A stretch of DNA of 48,703 bases from Halioxenophilus sp964342265 (GTDB lineage: Bacteria; Pseudomonadota; Gammaproteobacteria; Pseudomonadales; Cellvibrionaceae): contig CAYFFE010000010.1 of NCBI GenBank assembly GCA_964342265.1, positions 1 through 48,703 of the forward strand, given 5' to 3'. Of this stretch, positions 25,567-34,005 are shown one piece after another (position 1 is the stretch's first letter; every line of letters starts with the position of its first letter). The notes beneath the pieces are model-generated. The model was not told the origin of the DNA. It made no database searches and saw only the letters and a list, made by a program, of their open reading frames with translations. Position numbers and translations under genes: made by a program.

Positions 25567-26410
25567 TCAACTGCTTAGTCTGAACAATATTGCCTTTGGA
25601 AGACGCACCAAACACGATGGAATCGAGACCCTCAAGGCCGCACACCCACTCGATGGCTTCTTTCGGTGGAATTGCACCAGAGGCTAACACCGACATGGCG
25701 ACAACGCGGGCATCGTTTTTAGCGATGGCTTGTTGGTAGGCCTCTACCCCGCCGCACATGCGGAAACCAATTTTATTAATATTGGCGCAAACGATGGGGT
25801 TTTCGATGCCCTGTTCGTGCAACACGTTAATCAACAGCGGCAAGTTCATGGTAATAAAGCCAGCTTCAGCATCGTACTTTTCTTTTACGTAGCGATGGAA
25901 TTCCGCCAAAAAGTGATAGCCCTTAAGGCCCATAATAAAATCGGTAATAACGTTTTGCAGGAAAATCACCGGCGTTTTTACGCCCGCAAAACGTTTCATT
26001 TCCGCATCCACCAACAGGCGCAACATTTTGTTAACGTCCTGAGTCACCACCGACATGGCACCGGTTAGCATGGTATCGAGCATACCGCCGGGCGAGAACC
26101 GTTTAAGCGTCTCTAAAATACCCACCTCGCCTACGGAGTTGGCGTATTTGTGCGCGTAAGGCATGCACGGATAAAACTCAAAATCCGGGTAGCGATCGGG
26201 GTTGGCTTTAACGATATCGACAATATCGCCCACTCGATCGTAGGTGGTGCACATAAATACTTTAATGCCGGCATCGTAGGCATCGTCGAGCACGCGCATA
26301 ATGGACTCGGCATCGCGAAAACGCATTGATTGGGCCCGCGCCTTGTCCTCGGACATGTGGTTAACACCAAAGAACTGGTTATCGCCAAATAAAACTTTTT
26401 GCAGACCCAT
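25544..26410 (-). CDS. TIM-barrel-like protein of unknown function in the polysaccharide locus
   Basis: A 288-residue soluble protein not assigned to a known enzyme. It opens VLFGDNQFFGVNHMSEDKAR, has a beta-alpha alternation through AGIKVFMCTTYDRVGDI and FEFYPCMPYAHKYAN, and ends LDSIVFGASSKGNIVQTKQLI, which recalls the C-terminal strand and cofactor segment of aldo/keto reductases. The typical catalytic Tyr-Lys arrangement of aldo/keto reductases is not evident, so a non-redox TIM barrel is also possible. It lies 3 bp after the Gfo/Idh/MocA dehydrogenase gene and overlaps the Alg14-like gene, so it belongs to the glycan operon. It could make or remodel a sugar precursor (inference). Confidence 0.6.
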   Translation of the reverse strand: MGLQKVLFGDNQFFGVNHMSEDKARAQSMRFRDAESIMRVLDDAYDAGIKVFMCTTYDRVGDIVDIVKANPDRYPDFEFYPCMPYAHKYANSVGEVGILETLKRFSPGGMLDTMLTGAMSVVTQDVNKMLRLLVDAEMKRFAGVKTPVIFLQNVITDFIMGLKGYHFLAEFHRYVKEKYDAEAGFITMNLPLLINVLHEQGIENPIVCANINKIGFRMCGGVEAYQQAIAKNDARVVAMSVLASGAIPPKEAIEWVCGLEGLDSIVFGASSKGNIVQTKQLIDEHWQL

Positions 26411-26413
26411 AGC

Positions 26414-27430
26414 TTAATCTTTCCCTAGTTGTGCAATGCTTTCGATAACGCGATCGGTATCGGTGGCGGTGCTGAAAGTGGTTTCCACCTCGGCGTCCCG
26501 CCCGGCGATGGCATCGATGAATTGATCCAATTGCGCGGAATATTCTTCGCCACGCACGTAAAAATTCACCGGCTTTTGCAGCTCGGTAATGTATTTTGAG
26601 GTCCAGCCGTCCTCAAAACCTTCAAACTCATTGCCTGGCGCCAGATAGACCCGCATTTCCTGGCGGTCGGTAATAATTTTGCCTTTCTTGCCGTACACGG
26701 TGATGGTGGTGCTCATTTTACGAACCGACTGATCACTCCAGTTGGCTTCTAAATAGCCAGTCACACCCTGGGGGTATTCAAACGAGGCAAATACGGCATC
26801 TTCAATATCGGCCGAAAAAATCGACTGTAACTGCGCCGAGCGAACTTTGCTCGGAGCCTGATAAATGAAGTTCATCAAGTCGACCACGTGACAGGCGTAA
26901 TCGTGCAGGCAGCCGCCGCCCTCAGATTTTTTAGAGCGCCAGGTTTTACCGGATTTTGGGCGAATCACGACCTGGCCATAGGCTTTACCCTCTACGTGGT
27001 AAACCTCGCCAATACAGCCGGCATTGACCAAACGGCGCGTCTCCTGGAAGGTGCCTATAAAGCGGTTGTGGTAACCCACCTGATTAACAAGGTTGCCGCG
27101 CTGAGCAATCTCCGACAGGGTTTGGCCTTCGTTCGGATTCAAACAAAGGGGTTTTTCCAAAAAGACGTGAATGCCCTGTTCGAGCGCCATTTTGGCCAGC
27201 TCGAAGTGCGTGGAATTGGGGGTGGAGATAATCACCGCATCAGGCTGGGCTTCTTTGAACATCTTTTTGGCATCTTTGAAGGTTTTCACCCCCAACTGCT
27301 TGCTGATTACCGACGTTAAAAAGGCCGCCGAGTCGCAAACCCCGACCACTTCAACCTCCGGATGCGCCGATATGATGGCAAAGTGGGACAAGCCCATTTT
27401 GCCGGCGCCGATAAGAGCTACCTTTACCAT
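26414..27430 (-). CDS. Gfo/Idh/MocA family NAD(P)-dependent sugar dehydrogenase
   Basis: A 338-residue oxidoreductase. The N-terminal Rossmann fold begins VKVALIGAGKMGLSH and includes the conserved EKP of HVFLEKPLCLN, with ISTPNSTHFELA before it. The C-terminal domain carries GGGCLHDYACHVVDLMNFI, where the catalytic Asp/His pair is expected. It probably oxidises or epimerises a nucleotide sugar for the glycan. Its stop is 3 bp before the TIM-barrel gene, so the two are likely co-translated and may act in sequence. Confidence 0.87.
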   Translation of the reverse strand: MVKVALIGAGKMGLSHFAIISAHPEVEVVGVCDSAAFLTSVISKQLGVKTFKDAKKMFKEAQPDAVIISTPNSTHFELAKMALEQGIHVFLEKPLCLNPNEGQTLSEIAQRGNLVNQVGYHNRFIGTFQETRRLVNAGCIGEVYHVEGKAYGQVVIRPKSGKTWRSKKSEGGGCLHDYACHVVDLMNFIYQAPSKVRSAQLQSIFSADIEDAVFASFEYPQGVTGYLEANWSDQSVRKMSTTITVYGKKGKIITDRQEMRVYLAPGNEFEGFEDGWTSKYITELQKPVNFYVRGEEYSAQLDQFIDAIAGRDAEVETTFSTATDTDRVIESIAQLGKD

Positions 27431-27505
27431 TCAATCTGTCCTTAATTTGCTATTGCTGATTCAATTAATCGCCACGGCCCTGTGATGGTCTTTGCCGAGA
27501 TCTCT

Positions 27506-28108
27506 CTACTGGTTTTGCTCCGCACTGGCCACTTTAACCGGCGCTTCAGCACCCTTCGATAGCGGCGGAGCAATAGGCTTAGCGGGAATTCCAACCACAG
27601 TTGCGCCGGGTTCGACATCGTGTAACACGACCGCGTTAGCCCCCACCGAAGCGCCATCGCCCAGTGATATTTTACCCATCAGCGCCGCACCGGCACCGAC
27701 GTTCACCGACTGCCCCAATTGTGGGGCATCCAGTGGCTGATCCAGATGGCGGTTTCCTAGGGTTACGCCCTGGCGCAAAATACAATCATCACCGATAACA
27801 CTGTAGCCATGAATAACAATGCCACCTTGATGCTCGAACACAACACGCCGCCCTAAACTAACGGTGTAGGGCAGTTCAATACCGTAAACATTGCGAACAC
27901 GCCGATACAAGACCCGGTAAAACAGGCTCAACGGTGCCCGCAACAGCTTGGGCTTAATGCTCATCCGCCAAACACCAAAGCGATGCACTGCCACGGCGCG
28001 AAAGCCCGGTTTGGTCCAATCTTTACCGTGCGCCAGCCAATCTTCGTGAATCTGAGCCCACAATCCCAGATCGCTATTCGATCCTTGAGTACTGTCCGAC
28101 AAGTTCAA
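27506..28108 (-). CDS. Left-handed beta-helix acetyltransferase (serine-acetyltransferase-like)
   Basis: A 200-residue enzyme with a helical N-terminus and a hexapeptide-repeat domain: VVFEHQGGIVIHGYSVIGDD, CILRQGVTLGNRH, VGAGAALMGKISLGDGASVGANAVV, ending TVVGIPAKPI. The catalytic His lies in the VIHG or GNRH segments as in serine acetyltransferases. In a glycan locus it more likely O-acetylates a sugar than serine. The start is probably TTG at 28108. It lies between the Gfo/Idh/MocA gene and a GT2 gene on the same strand. Confidence 0.82.
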   Translation of the reverse strand: MNLSDSTQGSNSDLGLWAQIHEDWLAHGKDWTKPGFRAVAVHRFGVWRMSIKPKLLRAPLSLFYRVLYRRVRNVYGIELPYTVSLGRRVVFEHQGGIVIHGYSVIGDDCILRQGVTLGNRHLDQPLDAPQLGQSVNVGAGAALMGKISLGDGASVGANAVVLHDVEPGATVVGIPAKPIAPPLSKGAEAPVKVASAEQNQ

Positions 28109-28147
28109 CCGCCTGTTTTCCGTTTGTTTTGCTCAACTGGTCAGAAA

Positions 28148-29104
28148 TTATTTAAACGGATTGAGCGTGGAGTGCAGTAAAAAATCCGTTAAAAACTTAG
28201 GTGGTTCATTATTTGGTGCACCTTTTACCAACATCTTTAATCGTTTGACCACATGGCCCAACAACCAGCATATATCGGCCATACCAGCTCCCATGATCCC
28301 GAAGTTTTGCCGAAAATAGCGACGCCGAGATTCAAACCAGTACCCGGGCGTCCTCGGCCGCTTGCGACGCATGTCGGAAATACCCGTAGCCGCCCCCACC
28401 AAGTGGATGACTCGACTGTCGGGCACAAAGTGAATCTGAAAGCCTGAGCTTTGAATTTTTCTACAGTAATCGACTTCCTCAAAGTACAAGAAATATCGTT
28501 CGTCCATTAACCCGACCTGCTCAATGACTGATTTGCGAATCAGCATAGAGGCACCGGCCACCCAATCAACGTGACCGTGCGCATTGGCGGTATAGCTAGC
28601 CACAACGTACTTGGGAAACAATTTCGCCACAGCGCCAACAGAGCAACCGTCAACGAACTCGCCCCAGGGCTTGGGATAGTGAAACGCGGAAATTTGTTCG
28701 GTGCCGTCGGGGTCGGTTAGCTGGCTGCCAACCACTCCAACGCTTGGGTGTTGATTCAAATAGTCGATTAACGCCGTTAATGACCCCTCGATAGGCCGAG
28801 TATCAGGGTTGAGGAGCCAAAAATAGTCGCAGTGCAGCGATTGCAAATGGGTTATCGCGAGATTATTGCCGTAAGAAAAACCGCCGTTTTTAGGCGCAGG
28901 CAGCAGGGTTACCCAGCTTTGCCACTGATTGGCTTCAATAGCATTGGAAAGAATATCAACGGAATCGTCTGGTGAGAGGTTGTCGACCACGCACACCTGC
29001 ACAGAGCTGTTGGAATCAACATGCTGGCTAAGTGCATTTAGGCACTCAACAACGAGTGGTGCTGTCTTGTAGTTGACAATCGAAACACCAACCAAACAAC
29101 TCAT
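28148..29104 (-). CDS. Family 2 glycosyltransferase (rhamnosyltransferase-like)
   Basis: A 318-residue GT-A enzyme. It opens VGVSIVNYKTAPLVVECL, with VCVVDNLSPDDSV, NGGFSYGNNLAI and the metal-binding YFWLLNPDTRP. The acceptor-side MDERYFLYFEEVDYCRKIQ with its EEVD is the pattern of WbbL/rhamnosyltransferase-like enzymes. The ATG at 29104 has AGGAG 6 bases upstream; a TTG at 29137 is rejected. It is the first gene of the minus-strand polysaccharide block and divergent from the export genes. It likely adds a deoxysugar to the lipid-linked unit; the donor is not predictable. Confidence 0.87.
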   Translation of the reverse strand: MSCLVGVSIVNYKTAPLVVECLNALSQHVDSNSSVQVCVVDNLSPDDSVDILSNAIEANQWQSWVTLLPAPKNGGFSYGNNLAITHLQSLHCDYFWLLNPDTRPIEGSLTALIDYLNQHPSVGVVGSQLTDPDGTEQISAFHYPKPWGEFVDGCSVGAVAKLFPKYVVASYTANAHGHVDWVAGASMLIRKSVIEQVGLMDERYFLYFEEVDYCRKIQSSGFQIHFVPDSRVIHLVGAATGISDMRRKRPRTPGYWFESRRRYFRQNFGIMGAGMADICWLLGHVVKRLKMLVKGAPNNEPPKFLTDFLLHSTLNPFK

Positions 29105-29495
29105 CCTCTGCTCCTTAGACGCATTTACAGGTTGCAATCATTGCTACCCGGGGTGGCCCAGCCATTATAAGCGCATTTTTGCCTTGTGTTCATCGTTTTC
29201 CTAAAAGATAGTGGGTTTGTGTGGAGAATCAAAACACTGTTAAAGCGATGCAATAAGCTAAACCCAACGGCCATTGAAAACGTAGCAGACAACAATATAC
29301 GCCACAAACAAACTGCAAGACGCCAGCACCGCCCGCCGAGGCTGGCGGCGATTTTGCTACAACTCCCCGTAAGTGTATGAGAGAATTGAATTAACTGCGC
29401 CATACTAAGGGCAAAGTGCAAGTTCGGCTCGCGGGTTTTCCCCTAACGGCCCGATCCATGTACTAAGATGTATAAAAGCACACGGAGTGAATGGA
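29105..29495. other. Divergent control region of the polysaccharide locus
   Basis: No coding frame with family resemblance is seen. The region separates the minus-strand glycosylation genes from the plus-strand export genes, so it should hold both promoters. A TATAAA at about 29471-29476 could be a -10 box for the export genes. A short CCGCC/GGCGG hairpin lies near 29326-29345. Confidence 0.45.
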
Positions 29496-30188
29496 ATGTA
29501 CCCGCAAAAATCTACCATGACATCGGTAACTCACCTCAAGGACGGCTTCTTAGCCATGGGGAAATCATCTTGCCCGCGCATCGGCCAATGGGTTTTCTGG
29601 CTGCTCGCCGCACTCGTATTATCGGCTTGCTCAACGCCCAACTCAAACAGTCCTGCACCCACACACACACCACTAGCCCCTTCGGAATACCTGATTGGCA
29701 TTGGCGATGGCTTAAACGTAAGTGTTTGGCGCAACCCAGATCTGTCGGTTTCGGTGCCGGTACGCCCGGACGGCAAAATCTCCGTGCCACTGGCCGGCGA
29801 CTTAATGGCAGCCGGTAAAACCCCCACAGAACTGGCCGCCGACATCACCACTCAACTCACCAACTTTTTAAAGGGTCCGCAGGTAACTGTAATCGTTAGT
29901 AATCCTGCCAGCTCCGATTTCCAGCGGCGTGTGCGTATTACCGGTGCGGTTAATAGCCCAGTGTCCATTCCCTACCGTGAAGGCATGACGGTACTGGACT
30001 TAGTGCTTTTGGCCAACGGATTAAACGATTTTGCCGCCGGCCACAAAGCGAAGTTGTATCGCAAATCGGCAGGCAAAGTGACCGCTTATCCTGTCAACCT
30101 TGACGGTTTATTGAACAAAGGCAAACTGGAGGACAACTACCCCCTTCAGCCCTCTGATGTCGTTTCCGTTCCAGAAAGACTCTTTTAG
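29496..30188 (+). CDS. Wza-like polysaccharide export lipoprotein
   Basis: A lipoprotein of about 230 residues (lipobox LVLSAC). The mature part holds the polysaccharide-export domain, SEYLIGIGDGLNVSVWRNPDLSVSVPVRPDGKISVPLAGDL, here recognised by the short motifs IGIGDGLNVSVW and VRPDGKISVPLAG, followed by a SLBB-like region (RVRITGAVNSPVSIPYREGM). It is short for Wza and matches the exopolysaccharide export protein of XrtA/PEP-CTERM-type loci. It should form the outer-membrane export channel. The ATG at 29496 is chosen because GGAG lies 8 bases upstream; a GTG at 29487 overlaps that site. Confidence 0.85.
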   Translation: MYPQKSTMTSVTHLKDGFLAMGKSSCPRIGQWVFWLLAALVLSACSTPNSNSPAPTHTPLAPSEYLIGIGDGLNVSVWRNPDLSVSVPVRPDGKISVPLAGDLMAAGKTPTELAADITTQLTNFLKGPQVTVIVSNPASSDFQRRVRITGAVNSPVSIPYREGMTVLDLVLLANGLNDFAAGHKAKLYRKSAGKVTAYPVNLDGLLNKGKLEDNYPLQPSDVVSVPERLF

Positions 30189-30268
30189 TTAAGCCATGGC
30201 ACTTTTGTAAACCACGGTTTTCTAAGCGACGAGCACTGAACTCAGCTTTATAAACAGCGAAAGCGATT

Positions 30269-31780
30269 ATGGACATAAAAGAACTTATAGCCCTGTGTAA
30301 GCACACACTGCATGAACTGGCCAGCCATAAGGTTGCCGCCACGCTGGCTGCCATTTTTACCGCTTTTCTGATCTTTTTTGTGGGCGTGAGCCTACCCCAA
30401 TCCTACGTGAGCTCCGCCTTAATTGAAGCCGAACGCAAATCCATTATCGAGCCCCTGCTCAAAGGTCGCGCGCAAGTTGACATCAGTCCGGTGAGCGTCG
30501 TCTTGGAAACCCTTTATTCCAACAAAATTATGGAACGCTCTGCCCGGGAGTTAGGACTCATTGATCAAAACTCCACCCTGGAGCAAATCGAAAGCGCACG
30601 CAAACTGCTCTCCGAACGCTTATCTCACCGAGTGATCGACGACAAACTACTGCGCCTGACGTTTGGCTCCAGCTCGGCGGAGTACTCTCACCAAGCGCTG
30701 TCGGTGCTGGTTGATACTTTTATGATGGTCGCCACAGAAGAAAAAGTCGCCGAGAGTGAAGAAGCCTATCGATTTATCAGCGAGCAGGTCGAGAAATACA
30801 AAAAACAACTGGCGCAGGCCGAATCGCGCTTATCGAATTACAAAATCCAAAACATGGATGCCACCGAGCGCGAATCGTTTAATCGCATTACCGAGCTGCG
30901 AACCGAGCTGGAAGAGCTTGAATTGCGCATCGACGAAGGCCAAGCCAAAACCCGTTCGCTGCGCACCCAAATCGATAAAGAAGGTAACCTGCAGCAGGCT
31001 CGCAGCAGCTTGAGCCAATTGTTGATCAAGCAGCGCCAAGCAGAAAATACACTGCAAAACTTGCAACTGTCCTTTCAAGAAGACTACCCCGATATTGTCT
31101 CCACCAAGAGCCAGATTGCTCAAATTCAACAAGAAATCGCCAAGCTGCGCGAACAGCACCCCAACCTGCCGTCCGAAGTGAGCCAGGAAGAAACCACCCT
31201 ATTCGATGAACTCAGAGCCAACCTTTCAGCCATCGAACTGGAAACAGAAAGCCTTGTGCGACGCAAGCAATCCCTCGAAAAGCTTTTGACCAAAGAGAGC
31301 CAGCGTGCCGATAAAGCCGCCATCGACCAGGCCATGCTGTCCGAGTTAACGCGCGACTACGATAAAACCAAACAAATATACGAAGAGATGTTGCAGCGCC
31401 GAGAAAACGCCAAACTCTCGGTGGCCATTGATGAACAGGGCCAAGGCATGACCTTCCACATTCAGGAACGGCCACTGATGCCCGTCTCGGCACAGGGTCC
31501 ACCGCAAATACTGTTCATCGCAGCAGCGCCTTTTTTAGCAGCGATGTTTCCCCTTGGCCTGTGTTTTGTGTACGTTTTTCTTGACCCACGTATTCGCTAT
31601 GGCATGCTCAGTAAATCGAAACTTCCCGATACAATCGATATCGTGGTCGATATTCCAGCCTACAGCCAAGAGGCGCTCAATCACAATCGAGCAAAAACCA
31701 ACTGGCTACTGGTATCATTGGTGGTCGTTGCGGCAATTTTGTACGGCTATTTGGCTTCGTTTTGGCTGTTTGCTGAATAG
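30269..31780 (+). CDS. Polysaccharide chain-length determinant (Wzz/GumC-like)
   Basis: A 503-residue inner-membrane protein. TM1 lies at about 27-47 (AATLAAIFTAFLIFFVGVSL); TM2 near 415-440 (ILFIAAAPFLAAMFPLGLCFVYVFLDPRIR region) and a third hydrophobic segment near the C-terminus (WLLVSLVVVAAILYGYLASF). The long periplasmic part is strongly coiled-coil (about 170-400), rich in Glu, Gln and Leu. The motif RPLMPVSAQGPP before TM2 matches the Wzz Pro-rich region. This size fits the XrtA-system chain-length determinant group. It should set chain length and act with the kinase-like protein downstream, starting 21 bp later. Confidence 0.87.
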   Translation: MDIKELIALCKHTLHELASHKVAATLAAIFTAFLIFFVGVSLPQSYVSSALIEAERKSIIEPLLKGRAQVDISPVSVVLETLYSNKIMERSARELGLIDQNSTLEQIESARKLLSERLSHRVIDDKLLRLTFGSSSAEYSHQALSVLVDTFMMVATEEKVAESEEAYRFISEQVEKYKKQLAQAESRLSNYKIQNMDATERESFNRITELRTELEELELRIDEGQAKTRSLRTQIDKEGNLQQARSSLSQLLIKQRQAENTLQNLQLSFQEDYPDIVSTKSQIAQIQQEIAKLREQHPNLPSEVSQEETTLFDELRANLSAIELETESLVRRKQSLEKLLTKESQRADKAAIDQAMLSELTRDYDKTKQIYEEMLQRRENAKLSVAIDEQGQGMTFHIQERPLMPVSAQGPPQILFIAAAPFLAAMFPLGLCFVYVFLDPRIRYGMLSKSKLPDTIDIVVDIPAYSQEALNHNRAKTNWLLVSLVVVAAILYGYLASFWLFAE

Positions 31781-31801
31781 GTTGGGGACTCGAGGATACT
31801 T

Positions 31802-32590
31802 GTGGACAAACTGAAACAAATTATCACCGAAAAAAGGGCGGCCAGTCGAACACCCAGTTCTGAACAAAACCCCAACAGCCACGATTTGGTTAACCGCTTT
31901 ATTGCCGGCGAGATGGTGCTCACCAAGGAAGAGCGCAACCGGCTTTGGAAGCCCGAAACCATGGCCGAGAAGGGCGTCATCTACCAAGGCATGGAGAACC
32001 TGGAAGTTTTGAACGCGTATCGTGAATTACGAACCAAACTACTGCGCAAATCCGGCGGCTCCAGCGCCATTATTTTGCTCACCAGCATCGGCGGCAAGCA
32101 GCACCATGACGCTAGCGTGGCGTTTAACTTGGCCACCAGCTTTGCAATGGACACCAGTAAGTCCTCCATTTATGTGGACTGCAACCCCTACAGCGATGAT
32201 CGACAAGATTTAGCCATTCGCGATTTTCGCTTTGGCTTAACGGATCATTTGCTCGACTCCAATATTTCTTTGGCCGATGCCACTTATCCCTCCGGCGTGG
32301 AGCATTTAAAAATTATTCCCACCGGTGGCCACACCAACACAGCAGCCGAGTTTTTTAACCATCCGCGACTGGGCGGAATTTTTAACGAAATCAAATATTC
32401 CCTGCCGCACGTGTTTATCTTTATTCAAACGCCGCCGGTGCTACACTATTCAGAGGCGTCGATTCTCGCTGACATCGCCGACATGGTGGTTATGGTGGTG
32501 CCTTCCAAACAGACCACCAACGCTCAAATCAACGAAGCTGTCGAACTGTTGGGTAAAGACAAAGTGGCCGGCGCGGTATTTACCGAATAA
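31802..32590 (+). CDS. BY-kinase-like ParA/MinD-family protein with degenerate nucleotide-binding motifs
   Basis: A 262-residue cytoplasmic protein in the place of the XrtA-associated tyrosine autokinase (partner of Wzz). The fold is recognisable (EVLNAYRELRTKL, AIILLTSIGG, SVAFNLATSFAM, IYVDCNPY, FIFIQTPPVL, ADMVVMVVPSKQTT). But the Walker A region reads TSIGGKQHHDAS (94-105) in place of the usual PGEGKS/T, the Walker A' Asp is followed by Asn (DCN, 126-128), and the Walker B Asp is replaced by Gln209 (IQTPP). The C-terminus has no Tyr cluster. It starts with GTG after GAGG. It is probably a catalytically dead regulator of the chain-length protein (inference). Alternatives: nucleotide binding by another route. 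Confidence 0.75.
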   Translation: MDKLKQIITEKRAASRTPSSEQNPNSHDLVNRFIAGEMVLTKEERNRLWKPETMAEKGVIYQGMENLEVLNAYRELRTKLLRKSGGSSAIILLTSIGGKQHHDASVAFNLATSFAMDTSKSSIYVDCNPYSDDRQDLAIRDFRFGLTDHLLDSNISLADATYPSGVEHLKIIPTGGHTNTAAEFFNHPRLGGIFNEIKYSLPHVFIFIQTPPVLHYSEASILADIADMVVMVVPSKQTTNAQINEAVELLGKDKVAGAVFTE

Positions 32591-32685
32591 AGCGGTTAGT
32601 TTTGTCACAAGCGCTGTACAGGCACGAATCAACCCACAGTTGATCGACAATCGGCGCGTCTCAACATACTCAGTTTAGGCAACGG

Positions 32686-34005
32686 ATGCTTATGAACACC
32701 TACTTGCACAGAGCCGCAGTTTTAGCCGCGCTTTTCTCCATCCCCCCGCTTGCGCACTCTGAATACGGTATCGAAATCGGACACAGCAGTGAATTTAACG
32801 ACAATGCCGATTTGTCGGAAGACCAGCAAGCCGATGAAAGGGAAGATCGCACTTGGCTCGAACTGGGTTTGCAATTTGAGCGCGACAACTGGAATTTAGT
32901 GTCGCAGTACCAATTAACCAACGTACATTTCGATAGCGACAGCGAAACGCCACAACAAGACACCGAGGAAATCGTCGGCAACACCCGCTTTTCGGCAGCC
33001 GCGTTTAAACAGCGCGCGGAGCTCACCGTCAACCACAACCGGCAGAGCCTTTTGGGCGCACCAGGCGGCTTGGAGCTGCAATCCAATTTCGTCGAACGCG
33101 ACAGTCTAACCTTTTCACCAAAGTGGTATTTTCAGCGCAACAGCCGTCAACAGGTCTTTGTAGAAGGGTATTTTAATCGCGTCGATTATGAAGACCGCGA
33201 GACCAGCAACAATTCGGTGAACAGCAATACCCAAGGGTTGATCCTCGGCGCTAATCGCAGAATCAGCGAAGTCACCACCCTTGGCCTGCAGGCCCAACAA
33301 CTTACCACCGAATACGATGGCAATAACCCCGATAACGACTACGCCAGTTATGTCGCCACCTATTCCACCACACTGCGCCGACTCACCTATTCATTAACCG
33401 CCGGTGTTAACCGCTCGCAATCGGGCGACAATCCCACACTCACCTCGCCACGGTTGGGATTGGATGCCGCCTACACCACTGGCGCCACCACGGTGTCCTA
33501 CTCGGCGCAGTTTTTCATTACCGATACCTCCCGAGGCAACACCAGCTCAACCGATGCCACGTCAGGCCAGGGAGCCAACCTGGGCAATGGCGACACATCG
33601 ACGATCAGTCGCTACGAACTGTTCAGCAACCGGTTAAATGTGCGGCACCAATTTAATGAGCGCCTAACCTTTCGTTTTACGCTGGATGCTTCCAATCAGG
33701 ACCACGAAGAAGACCCCACTCAGGATCGCAGTGAATTCGGCCTTTCGAGCACCGTTAATTATCGGTTGCCATCACGCTGGTCGTGGCGATTGTCGGCGGG
33801 CTATCAAAACCTGGAATTTGGCAGCGCTAGCTTGCAATCGGATTACACACTCAACACCTATTCCCTATCGGGCAACTATGCCTGGAATGATCGACTTGAT
33901 ACCCGTCTAACGGTCATCCATCGGCAGCGCGACAGCGACTTGGCAACAAGCGACTATACCCAAAACGCGATAACCGCCCAGATTACCTACCGATTGCGAC
34001 CTTGA
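32686..34005 (+). CDS. Outer-membrane beta-barrel protein of the polysaccharide export system
   Basis: A 439-residue exported protein with a signal peptide (LAALFSIPPLAHS) and an alternating strand pattern through most of its length, rich in Ser, Thr, Asn, Asp and Arg, with aromatic girdle residues. It resembles the PEP-CTERM/XrtA-associated outer-membrane protein group (TIGR03016 type). Repeated barrel-like strands include FVEGYFNRVDYEDRE, GLILGANRRISEVTTLGLQ and SLTAGVNRSQSG. The end reads TAQITYRLRP, without a strong C-terminal aromatic residue. It should help pass or anchor the polysaccharide at the outer membrane. It is the last gene of the export operon. Confidence 0.72.
   Translation: MLMNTYLHRAAVLAALFSIPPLAHSEYGIEIGHSSEFNDNADLSEDQQADEREDRTWLELGLQFERDNWNLVSQYQLTNVHFDSDSETPQQDTEEIVGNTRFSAAAFKQRAELTVNHNRQSLLGAPGGLELQSNFVERDSLTFSPKWYFQRNSRQQVFVEGYFNRVDYEDRETSNNSVNSNTQGLILGANRRISEVTTLGLQAQQLTTEYDGNNPDNDYASYVATYSTTLRRLTYSLTAGVNRSQSGDNPTLTSPRLGLDAAYTTGATTVSYSAQFFITDTSRGNTSSTDATSGQGANLGNGDTSTISRYELFSNRLNVRHQFNERLTFRFTLDASNQDHEEDPTQDRSEFGLSSTVNYRLPSRWSWRLSAGYQNLEFGSASLQSDYTLNTYSLSGNYAWNDRLDTRLTVIHRQRDSDLATSDYTQNAITAQITYRLRP

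Noticed and set aside
26888..27319. 143-residue plus-strand frame opposite the Gfo/Idh/MocA gene
   Set aside because: It is antisense to a well conserved dehydrogenase and has no recognisable features.
29125..29421. 98-residue minus-strand frame in the divergent polysaccharide control region
   Set aside because: No ribosome binding site, no recognisable domain, and it would occupy the promoter region of both operons.
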